Source: Shinella sp.
GTDB taxonomy: Bacteria > Pseudomonadota > Alphaproteobacteria > Rhizobiales > Rhizobiaceae
DNA length: 64,000 nucleotides
Reading direction: 5' to 3'
Assembly: GCA_003248775.1 (NCBI GenBank)
Contig: QFQX01000008.1
Coordinates: forward strand, 1 to 64,000
Made by a program: the position numbers and the translations under genes. The notes under the pieces were generated by a model. That model was given only the letters and a program-made list of their open reading frames with translations, was not told the origin of the DNA and did no database searches. Below, one piece after another: positions 1 through 9,756 of this stretch (the first letter of the stretch is position 1; each line of letters starts with the position of its first letter).

Positions 1-75
1 TGGCTGGGGCGCCAGGATTCGAACCTGGGAATGCCGGTACCAAAAACCGGTGCCTTACCGCTTGGCGACGCCCCA
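1..75 (-). tRNA. tRNA-Gln (anticodon TTG)
   Basis: Reverse-strand cloverleaf with an encoded CCA at positions 1-3. The acceptor TGGGGCG pairs with CGCCCCA, the T arm is CCAGG-TTCGAAT-CCTGG, and the anticodon stem CCGGT/ACCGG encloses the loop TTTTGGT. This gives anticodon TTG, which reads CAA glutamine. The U1-A72 first pair is usual for tRNA-Gln. The 3' end coincides with the window edge, so any downstream terminator is not visible. Confidence 0.96.
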
Positions 76-366
76 ACAGAGCGGACCAGTTATCGCCTTG
101 AGGCTCCAGATCCGCGAGTGGCCGCCTGATTAGCAAAGCCACCGTCCCGCGGCAATGACCCCAGTGCGCTTTTTTTGAGCTTCCCGTTCCTTCTTTCGCA
201 CTCGAAACCGCGTAAAGATGCGGAGAACAGTACGATACGCTCCTTGGAACAGCATCCAGACACAGGGTCGCGTATCCCTCCCCTGCCACTTTGCGGAAAA
301 CCTCTTTACGAATTCGGCGCTTGGGTCGATACCTGAGGTCATACCGCAATGCGACAGGAGCTGCAG
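76..366. other. intergenic region upstream of tRNA-Gln and the cupin gene
   Basis: This gap separates the reverse-strand tRNA from the forward cupin gene, so it should carry both divergent promoters. Reading frames here lack a convincing ribosome binding site or recognisable protein motif. No clear hairpin or repeat was seen and no promoter boxes could be assigned with confidence. Confidence 0.4.
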
Positions 367-663
367 ATGCCCGGATATTCCGCCCGACCACCCGCCGTTC
401 CCACGGTGCTGATCGATGACGCCGTAGTGCGCGTTACGCGCTGGGATTTCGAACCGGGCGCTGCGACAGGCCACCATGTCCATGGTCTCGGCTACGTCGT
501 CGTTCCCATGACCGACTGCCATTTTCTCATCGAGGATGCGGGTGGCGAACGCCGGGTAACGAGCAAGACCGGTGAGGTTTATCGCCGGGATGCCGGCGTC
601 GAGCACAATGTCGTCAATGGTGGAGCCGAGCCGATGTCGTTCATCGAGATCGAGTACAAATGA
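367..663 (+). CDS. small cupin-domain protein
   Basis: A 98-residue single-domain cupin. The first metal-binding cupin motif is visible as HHVHGLGYVVVP, followed by a short beta-rich segment and the second half ending in HNVVNGG. Proteins of this size are usually metal-dependent sugar or small-molecule isomerases, dioxygenases or sensors, and the substrate cannot be read here. The ATG at 367 has AGGAG seven bases upstream, so it is preferred to the in-frame ATG at 349. The stop overlaps the next gene's start by 4 bp (ATGA), so the two are almost certainly cotranscribed and coupled. Confidence 0.85.
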   Translation: MPGYSARPPAVPTVLIDDAVVRVTRWDFEPGAATGHHVHGLGYVVVPMTDCHFLIEDAGGERRVTSKTGEVYRRDAGVEHNVVNGGAEPMSFIEIEYK

Positions 664-1589
664 GCGAGCCCCGCGACACGCCGAAGCCTCCGGAGTTCGA
701 TTTCAGCTTCCAGCCATCCTATGGCGAGGCGGTTCCGGTGGCCGACAAGGTGCAGAGAATCACGGTCAACAATCCAAGCCCCTTCACCTTTCACGGCACG
801 AACACCTATATCGTCGGCGATCGTTCGGTCTGCGTGATCGATCCCGGCCCGGAAGACGAAGCCCATTTCAGGGCACTGATGGCCGCGCTTGCGGGGCGCG
901 AGGTGACGCATATCGCTGTCAGCCATACCCACAAGGACCATTCCCCGTTGACGCGCAGGCTGAAAGCGGAAACCGGCGCAACGGTTGTTGCCGAAGGCCC
1001 TCACCGACCATCGCGCCCCTTGCATGAAGGCGAGACAAATCCGTTCGCCGAAAGCTCGGATATCGAATTCGTGCCCGATGTTGCACTTGGCGAGGGCAGT
1101 GTCGTGGAAGGTGACGGCTGGAGCCTCACCACGATCCTCACACCCGGGCACACAGCCAATCATGCCGCCTTCGCGCTCGAGGACACGGGGATCGTCTTTT
1201 CCGCCGATCACGTCATGGCCTGGGCAACCTCGATCGTCGCGCCGCCGGATGGCGCGATGGGCGACTACATGGCGTCACTGGAACGGCTGCTGGCCCGTGA
1301 AGACCGTATCTATTTCCCAGGTCACGGCGGACCGGTCAAAAATCCGCCGGCTTTTCTGCGGGGTCTCAGAACCCATCGCCGGATGCGCGAGCGGGCCATC
1401 GTGGAGCGTATCCGCGGCGGAGACCGATTGATCCCCAATATGGTGAAGGCGATCTACCGGGAAACGGATCCCAAGCTGCATGGCGCGGCAGCGCTTTCCG
1501 TGCTCGCCCATATCGAGGATCTCGTGGAAAAGGGTGAGGTGCTGACCGAAGGTCCACCCCGGCTCGGCGGCGTCTACTGGAAAAGCTGA
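660..1589 (+). CDS. MBL-fold metallo-hydrolase
   Basis: A 309-residue metallo-beta-lactamase fold hydrolase. The zinc signature HTHKDH is present, followed by the later ligands in GHTANH, SADH and the C-terminal FPGHGGP, so the dinuclear site looks complete. The C-terminal 80 residues form a winged-helix-like extension, as in the LACTB2/RNase Z-related hydrolase group. The natural substrate is unknown. It is translationally coupled to the preceding cupin gene, which suggests a two-step or sensor-enzyme pair. Confidence 0.85.
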   Translation: MSEPRDTPKPPEFDFSFQPSYGEAVPVADKVQRITVNNPSPFTFHGTNTYIVGDRSVCVIDPGPEDEAHFRALMAALAGREVTHIAVSHTHKDHSPLTRRLKAETGATVVAEGPHRPSRPLHEGETNPFAESSDIEFVPDVALGEGSVVEGDGWSLTTILTPGHTANHAAFALEDTGIVFSADHVMAWATSIVAPPDGAMGDYMASLERLLAREDRIYFPGHGGPVKNPPAFLRGLRTHRRMRERAIVERIRGGDRLIPNMVKAIYRETDPKLHGAAALSVLAHIEDLVEKGEVLTEGPPRLGGVYWKS

Positions 1590-1604
1590 CGGACTGACGG
1601 AACG

Positions 1605-1634
1605 GCCGGAGATGACCGCATGTCAGTCTCCGGC
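1605..1634. terminator. inverted repeat between convergent genes
   Basis: Arms GCCGGAGA (1605-1612) and TCTCCGGC (1627-1634) are perfect, and an inner TGAC/GTCA extends the stem past a one-base bulge. It lies between the metallo-hydrolase stop and the DUF1499 gene's stop, as expected of a shared convergent terminator. There is no T-tract on either side. Confidence 0.45.
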
Positions 1635-2531
1635 AACACCCAGAAGTTCTGCATCCAGCATGTGAAGGAAATGTTCGGCGATTTCGGCTCCCATACCGAG
1701 ATCGTGAGGACCGTAACGGCTCTCCACCCGGAGATCGACCAACGTCATTTCCTCTTCCTCACGCAGACGGATCAGCGCATCGAAAGGCAGTCCCAATATC
1801 AGGGTTCGTGTTTTCGCCTGAATGCGCACCGTGCCTTCAGGCTCGGTTTCGGCATAAACCGGCGCAAGCTGCGGCTCCGGCCGGGGCTGGGGAACGGGAA
1901 CACTGTGCGGCAAGGCATCGGCAGCCTCCTCTTCCGGCACGCCCGCCGTACGCGGCTGAAATTCCGGCATGGCATATTCCTGTCCGCGACTGGCGACGAT
2001 CTCCAGACGATCCTGATCCGCCACCTTGCGAACCGCCTCGTACACGCGGTCCAGCGCGCCGTCATAACGGCGACCGGTCAAGCCGGGATAGGCTGCGTAT
2101 TGCAGCTCCCGGCTCGCCCCGGTAACCGGCGGCCGCGCCAGCCAGCGCTGGTCTGCATTGGGAGCGGAAAGCCATGCCGGCGGATCGATCAGGTCGGTGG
2201 AAACGTCATAGATCAGTGGGCGGTCGAAATAGCGAAACACGCCGAAGCCGATCAAGGCAAGGGGGATTGCGGCATAGATAAGCGCCTTCAGCGCGGCGAT
2301 GCCGCCAAGGGCCCCAACGGACCAGAGCCGTGCAAGGCCGACCAGCGCAAGTGGCACCGCAAGTGCAGCCGGAATGCCCGAGAGCAGCACGAGCGCAATG
2401 AAGTCCGGAGCCTTCAACGGGCCGAAACGGTGGGCAAGCACCACAAGCACCAGCATACCGGCCGAAAAGGAGCCGAGTTGCAGTGCCAGAAAGGCCGATC
2501 GGGAAACGGGACGGTCGTAGCGGATGGTCAT
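1623..2531 (-). CDS. DUF1499 membrane protein
   Basis: A 302-residue protein with three hydrophobic segments in the first 110 residues, then a soluble domain that opens with DVSTDLIDPPAW, the hallmark of DUF1499. That family has no established biochemical role. The reading frame is intact. It lies 139 bp downstream of another membrane-protein gene on the same strand, with which it may be cotranscribed. The Shine-Dalgarno sequence before the ATG at 2531 is weak, so the start is approximate. Confidence 0.8.
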   Translation of the reverse strand: MTIRYDRPVSRSAFLALQLGSFSAGMLVLVVLAHRFGPLKAPDFIALVLLSGIPAALAVPLALVGLARLWSVGALGGIAALKALIYAAIPLALIGFGVFRYFDRPLIYDVSTDLIDPPAWLSAPNADQRWLARPPVTGASRELQYAAYPGLTGRRYDGALDRVYEAVRKVADQDRLEIVASRGQEYAMPEFQPRTAGVPEEEAADALPHSVPVPQPRPEPQLAPVYAETEPEGTVRIQAKTRTLILGLPFDALIRLREEEEMTLVDLRVESRYGPHDLGMGAEIAEHFLHMLDAELLGVAGD

Positions 2532-2670
2532 CTGCAGGCACCGGTGATGGCGGGGGGAAAGCGAAGCACGTCAACGTCTTGTTTAGCCGCTGCCCGCAAG
2601 AGCGACAAGCGGTCCGGATCACGGCCCCGGAACGTTCGCCCGAAACACTGGCCAACATCCCGGGCAGAGA

Positions 2671-3618
2671 TCACTGCGATGGCTGGTTGTCATTCGCAGG
2701 CCCGTTATCGGGGGCCAGCAGATCGAGCGGCAACTCCTCTCCGTTCAATGTCGGGGGCGAACCATCGTCGGGAATCAGCAGTTCCACGGGCTTGCCGCCG
2801 TCGGGCATGGTCGGATCAGGCAGCGCGGGCGCCTTCATCGGCAGGGGCACATAAAGCGAGGCAAGGACGATGATGCCGATCACCACCAGCCAGCTTCCAA
2901 CGATGCGGGATGGAATGGTGAGCCACGGACCGCGGAACTGACGCAGCGGCAGCGCGGGTGCGACCACCAGCCATAGCGAGCAGAGGACGGTGCCGACGGT
3001 GAAATCGAAGATGCCGATGCCAAGATCGTCGAGGCCGATGAACAGGGACATCGAGAAGGCGACAATGCCGGCGGCCAGCATGACTGCCCACTGACGCCAG
3101 ACGCCGGAAAGCCATAGCGATGCACCAGTCAGCATCACGGCACCGGGCGCAACCAGAAAAAGATAATCGCCGAGCGGGCTTGAGAAGATCAGCTGGAAAA
3201 TCGGATCGAAGAACATCAGCATGCCGGCCAGCACGCCAAAGAACACCAGCACAATATTGCGCATGTCTACCGCACGCGGCGCCATGGCACAGGCAACGGC
3301 CAGGCCAAGCATGGCCAGAACGATGTCGTAGACCGAAAGGGTGAAAAGGAACCCCAATTCCATGAAGCCGTAGTCATGGGGAATCGTCTGCGACAGCAAC
3401 AGAAAGAAAAAGCCGAACAGAAGCAGCGAAATCGACCAGCGGAAAGAGGACGAGCGGAGGATGCGACGGAAATCCGGCCTCGTTCCGGCCGGAACGGGAA
3501 CCGCATCTTTCGTGCCGCGCACCGGAACGGCTGCAACGACGGCAGGAGACACCGTTGCCGACTGTCCTTGCAGCCGGCGCCGTTTTTTCGCGCGTTGTTG
3601 CTGGCGTTGCTTGCTCAT
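2671..3618 (-). CDS. hypothetical polytopic membrane protein
   Basis: 315 residues. A very basic N-terminus (many K/R/Q in the first 20 residues) is followed by a linker, then about seven hydrophobic helices between residues 58 and 260. The tail is Pro/Asp/Asn-rich and acidic. No catalytic motif or known transporter signature was recognised. The ATG at 3618 is preceded by GGATTAGGG. It is divergent from the 110-residue gene at 3741 and upstream of DUF1499. Function unknown; it is probably an inner-membrane protein. Confidence 0.75.
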   Translation of the reverse strand: MSKQRQQQRAKKRRRLQGQSATVSPAVVAAVPVRGTKDAVPVPAGTRPDFRRILRSSSFRWSISLLLFGFFFLLLSQTIPHDYGFMELGFLFTLSVYDIVLAMLGLAVACAMAPRAVDMRNIVLVFFGVLAGMLMFFDPIFQLIFSSPLGDYLFLVAPGAVMLTGASLWLSGVWRQWAVMLAAGIVAFSMSLFIGLDDLGIGIFDFTVGTVLCSLWLVVAPALPLRQFRGPWLTIPSRIVGSWLVVIGIIVLASLYVPLPMKAPALPDPTMPDGGKPVELLIPDDGSPPTLNGEELPLDLLAPDNGPANDNQPSQ

Positions 3619-3740
3619 CCCTAATCCGCTCTCCCGCTGATGCGGTTTTCTGTCAGCAATGGGCTATTCCACAAACCGCTTGATTTGTCATCCAGCCCGC
3701 GCTCAATCTGATTTCACAACGATCTATCGGAAGACAGGCC

Positions 3741-4066
3741 ATGAAACGGTTACTCATGCTCAGCGCCATGACGCGTCGGGAGCGCAAGGATGCCACCAGC
3801 TTCGTCTTCGACACGGTCAATGCGCTCGGCGGATGGATCGATGACGTGCAGATGTATTCAAACATCATGAACAACATCCGAGTGACATTGCCCGCGGGCG
3901 CCTATCCGAAACTCTTCGAACTTCTGAACGAAGCTGGCATCCATATAGAGCAGCCTCGCGAGATGACGGATACGCTCGATCCGGCATCAGAACAGATGGC
4001 CACGCTGCAGATTACCTTCATTCACGAAGAGCCGGATCCGCGGCGCGAGGTTCCGGCCGTTCCCGG

Positions 4067-4073
<7 letters not shown>
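3741..4073 (+). CDS. conserved hypothetical protein, 110 residues
   Basis: A small soluble protein without signal peptide or membrane segment. It has a mixed alpha/beta composition and the C-terminus is proline-rich and charged. The ATG has GGAAGACAGGCC immediately upstream. No family motif was recognised. Its last 7 bp overlap the 3' end of ppdK on the other strand (stops at 4071-4073 and 4067-4069), so there is no room for a separate terminator between them. It is divergent from the membrane protein at 2671-3618. Confidence 0.7.
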
Positions 4074-6745
<2,672 letters not shown>

Positions 6746-6839
6746 GCCTTTGCTCCACCCAGACAGGCTGTTTTCCGACGCTTTACAGCAAATACGAATG
6801 CTTGGGAACGCCACATCCCGATCTTCATGCTGCAATGCA

Positions 6840-7790
6840 TCATAATTGCGGCAGAGGCACGGAGAGCCCGGCCTCAACCGACAGGAAGGCCGGTCGTCCC
6901 TCCGGCGTCAGGCGTGCATTCGCTTCCAGCCAGTCCAGAAAGATGCGGGCGTTCTTCGTCAGCTTGCCGCGACGGGTATCGTAGGGACGGACATAAAAGC
7001 CCTCCTTGAACACCAGAAAGCCGGCAGGCGCGACGAGCGCACCGCTTGCCAGCTCCTCCTCGATCAGGAAACGCGGGGCAATCACCGCCCCCATGCCCAT
7101 GCGCGCCGCCTCGAAAGCCAGATAGGAATGGTCGTAGGTCATGGCCTTCTTCCAGTCCACGGCAATCCCGGAGATCCTCGACCAGTTCGCCCAGACGATC
7201 TCAGCGCCACGTCTGTCTATCCGGGTCGCAAACGACAAGATACCATCGGCAAACGTGTGGGGATGGGATGGAGACACGACAGGTCCCATATGCACATCGC
7301 CGAGCGAAACGGTGAAGGCCTCCTCCCCCATCGGCGTCAGCAGCCGGTCCCAGGACATGACGAGGTCGGGCGCCACCTCGAGCTCGCGGCTGCCGATCGG
7401 TCCGACAAGCCTGATGAGGATATCGATATCGGGGTGATCGATATTGAACCTCGATACCGTCGGAATGGCCCAGACGCGGGCAAACGTAGCGCTGACGGCA
7501 ATCGTCACCGTCGACTGGTCGCTCCTGCCCCTCAACGTCGCATAACCGCCCCGCATTTCCTCGAAGGCCGCCGTGACGACCTTGGCGAAGGCCTTTCCGC
7601 CGGGGGTGAGGACAAGGCCCGTTCCCTGCTTGCGGAACAGTTCGACGCCTGCATGGTCCTGCAGCTGGTGCAACTGCTTGCTGACGGCCGAATGCGTGCG
7701 GCCGAGCAGATCCGCAGCAGCCGTCACGGATCCGGTGCGGAACACAGCCTCGAAGGCCAGCAGTGACGACAAGGGAGGCAGATGTTCCAA
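6840..7790 (-). CDS. LysR-family transcriptional regulator
   Basis: 316 residues. The N-terminal winged helix is clear (residues about 7-65, with SVTAAADLLGRTHSAVSKQL), followed by a LysR substrate-binding domain resembling the GcvA group. LysR proteins bind a small-molecule inducer and usually regulate a divergent neighbour. Here the divergent gene, 111 bp away, is the DUF1127 protein at 7902, followed by the VOC gene. The gene is intact. The inducer is unknown. Confidence 0.9.
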   Translation of the reverse strand: MEHLPPLSSLLAFEAVFRTGSVTAAADLLGRTHSAVSKQLHQLQDHAGVELFRKQGTGLVLTPGGKAFAKVVTAAFEEMRGGYATLRGRSDQSTVTIAVSATFARVWAIPTVSRFNIDHPDIDILIRLVGPIGSRELEVAPDLVMSWDRLLTPMGEEAFTVSLGDVHMGPVVSPSHPHTFADGILSFATRIDRRGAEIVWANWSRISGIAVDWKKAMTYDHSYLAFEAARMGMGAVIAPRFLIEEELASGALVAPAGFLVFKEGFYVRPYDTRRGKLTKNARIFLDWLEANARLTPEGRPAFLSVEAGLSVPLPQL

Positions 7791-7901
7791 CGCGACACCT
7801 TCTGTAACTTTTTCTCACAGAGTCGGTTCTTATTATTCAATTTTCGGCCCGGGAAACAAGCGTATCCTTCCGCCCATAAAAGTGACAGGAAGGCAGGATC
7901 G

Positions 7902-8153
7902 ATGAAAATGACGGTATCGGGAGTTCCCCGCATAACCCAGAGCGTAGCCGTGAGCCGCAAAAGCCAACAACAGGCGATCGGTGTCCAGTTCGGACGCATG
8001 ATAGCAATTCTGGAGGTCTGGTACGGGCGTTACATGGAAAGACGGCAATTGCGGAACGATCTTTCCGCCATGACGGATGAAATGCTGAAGGATTACCGCC
8101 TGACCCGCAAACAGGCAAAAAAGATCGCCAACGCACCGTTCTGGCGGGCCTGA
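7902..8153 (+). CDS. DUF1127 domain small protein
   Basis: 83 residues. The C-terminal half has the DUF1127 pattern of an arginine-rich helix, then LRNDLSAMTDEMLKDYRLTR, where family members carry a similar L-x-D-M-x-D-x-x-L-x-D-I-G-L-x-R run. Such proteins are abundant in rhizobia, some have been linked to RNA-related regulation or stress, and most are uncharacterised. The ATG at 7902 follows GACAGGAAGG. The N-terminal 40 residues are unlike the shorter family members. It is transcribed away from the LysR gene and lies 101 bp before the VOC gene. Confidence 0.8.
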   Translation: MKMTVSGVPRITQSVAVSRKSQQQAIGVQFGRMIAILEVWYGRYMERRQLRNDLSAMTDEMLKDYRLTRKQAKKIANAPFWRA

Positions 8154-8254
8154 AACACGGGGCCGTGTGAAGGCGAAAAAACACACGCAGTTGTGAGATG
8201 CAGAGCGACCTGCCGCCGTGTATCCCGGACGGAACACAAGCGACAGGAAGTCTG

Positions 8255-9253
8255 ATGAGCGCCGCCCTTACCCGAAGAACCCTTCTCCAGCTTTGCGGCG
8301 GCGTAAGCCTTGCCGGCGCCATGGCCGGCGCCCTTCGGGCAGAAGGACTGACCTCGCCCGTGGCGCCCCAGACGCAAGCCGCCGGCCTGCCTTTTGCGCT
8401 CACCACGCCCGTTCATGTCGGCGAAGTCAGCCTCAGAGCCAAGGACATGGCGCTGCTCAAGCGCTATTACCAGCAGATGCTGGGCTTCGAGGTAATCCGC
8501 GAAGATGCCGATATGGTCACACTCGGGGCCGGCGGAACGCCGCTCCTCAATCTGCTGAACCGGCCGAATGCGGAGTATGAAGCGAGCGGCGAAGCCGGGC
8601 TTTACCACACCGCCTTCCTGATGCCGTCGCGGGCCGACCTGGCGCAATGGCTGGTGCATGTGGCAATCAACCAGATCCCGCTCGTCGGATTTGCCGATCA
8701 CAGCGTCAGCGAAGCGGTGTATCTCGCAGATCCGGAAGGCAATGGCATCGAGGTCTATTCCGACCGCTCCAAGGAGGGCTGGGTATGGAACGAGGGCCGC
8801 GTGACCATGGGAACCAAGCCACTCGATGTCGACGACATACTGGACAAGACCGGGACGAGCACGGACCGGGACGTCTACACAGGTGCGCCCTCGGCGCTCA
8901 GGATCGGCCATATTCACCTGAAGGTGGGCACACTTGAAAAGGCCCGCTCCTTCTATCAGGCGGGCCTCGGGCTGGACGTCACCTCGGGCTCCGACGAGCG
9001 CGGTGCATCCTTCCTCTCCTCCGGCGGCTATCACCACCACATCGGCGCCAATATCTGGGAAAGCGAAAATGCCGGCCAGCGCAACGGGACCACGACCGGC
9101 CTCGACTGGTTCTCGCTGACGACGGCCGACGCTGGCATCATCGACCGGCAGAAGGAACAGCTGAAGGCGCAGGGCTTCACCTTTACCGAAACGGATAACG
9201 GCATCGAAGCCTCGGACCCTTGGGGCACCCGCGTTCGTCTGGCAAAGGTCTGA
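8255..9253 (+). CDS. Tat-exported VOC (catechol dioxygenase/glyoxalase-like) protein
   Basis: 332 residues. The N-terminus has TRRTLLQLCGG, a twin-arginine-like signal with a short hydrophobic stretch, so export is predicted. Two vicinal-oxygen-chelate modules follow. The first has YHTAF and DPEGNGIEVYSD. The second has IGHIHLKV and YHHHIGANIW, the pattern of the CatE-like ring-cleaving group. The Glu expected at the end of module two is not evident (DPWGTRVRL), so the metal site may be altered. The ATG at 8255 has AGGA seven bases upstream. It may be a LysR target. Confidence 0.8.
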   Translation: MSAALTRRTLLQLCGGVSLAGAMAGALRAEGLTSPVAPQTQAAGLPFALTTPVHVGEVSLRAKDMALLKRYYQQMLGFEVIREDADMVTLGAGGTPLLNLLNRPNAEYEASGEAGLYHTAFLMPSRADLAQWLVHVAINQIPLVGFADHSVSEAVYLADPEGNGIEVYSDRSKEGWVWNEGRVTMGTKPLDVDDILDKTGTSTDRDVYTGAPSALRIGHIHLKVGTLEKARSFYQAGLGLDVTSGSDERGASFLSSGGYHHHIGANIWESENAGQRNGTTTGLDWFSLTTADAGIIDRQKEQLKAQGFTFTETDNGIEASDPWGTRVRLAKV

Positions 9254-9301
9254 AATCCCGGCGACCAGGCAGACCATCGGGGTTATGCCGGCGGAAAAGA
9301 G

Positions 9302-9724
9302 TTAGCGCTCCAGCGCTTCCTTTTCCCCGGCGCTCGGGTCGCCGAGAAACTGCTCCCCGCGCTTCTTGTCACGAACCAGTACGACGGCATGCTTGCCATC
9401 GGCGGAAAAAAGCACCCGCATCTCGCTGTCCACGCAGGTTCTCGGCTCGCAGGTCTTGAAGAACTGCATCGGCCGCCCCTCAACCTCCACCTTTTCCGAG
9501 GCAAGGGAGATATAGCGGGGATCGGTCATCATCGACTTCACCCAGACCGGCATGCGCTGCCTGCCCTTGATGACTTTCGTCAACGAAGTGCGGTGCGGTT
9601 CGGAGGAAGCGAGCACGGATGCGAGGAAGTTTCCGGAGAGCATGGGCTGATCGTCGGCCTGCCCGGAAGAAGCGAGAGCGAGAAGAAGGAACGCGGCAAG
9701 ACTGGCGGTGATGGTGGCTTTCAT
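9302..9724 (-). CDS. Ivy-family lysozyme inhibitor, secreted
   Basis: 140 residues with a signal peptide (MKATITASLAAFLLLALASSGQA). The mature part matches Ivy: a short N-terminal region, the TCEPRTC loop (family form CKPHDC, whose loop enters the lysozyme active site) and a C-terminal beta sheet. Ivy proteins are periplasmic inhibitors of C-type lysozymes. The His of the classical loop is replaced by Arg here, so the target may differ. The ATG at 9724 has GCAGGA upstream at proper spacing. It lies just downstream of smc on the same strand. Confidence 0.72.
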   Translation of the reverse strand: MKATITASLAAFLLLALASSGQADDQPMLSGNFLASVLASSEPHRTSLTKVIKGRQRMPVWVKSMMTDPRYISLASEKVEVEGRPMQFFKTCEPRTCVDSEMRVLFSADGKHAVVLVRDKKRGEQFLGDPSAGEKEALER

Positions 9725-9756
9725 TCGCATCCTGCCCGAGCTCTGCCGCCTGTCGA

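Noticed and set aside
1..75. tRNA-Gln as an integration (att) site
   Set aside because: No integrase, direct repeat of the tRNA 3' end or mobile genes were found nearby in the window.
130..606. Reverse-strand open frame of 158 codons across the cupin gene
   Set aside because: It covers the cupin gene in antisense, has no ribosome site and no protein-like motif. High-GC codon use produces long mirror frames here.
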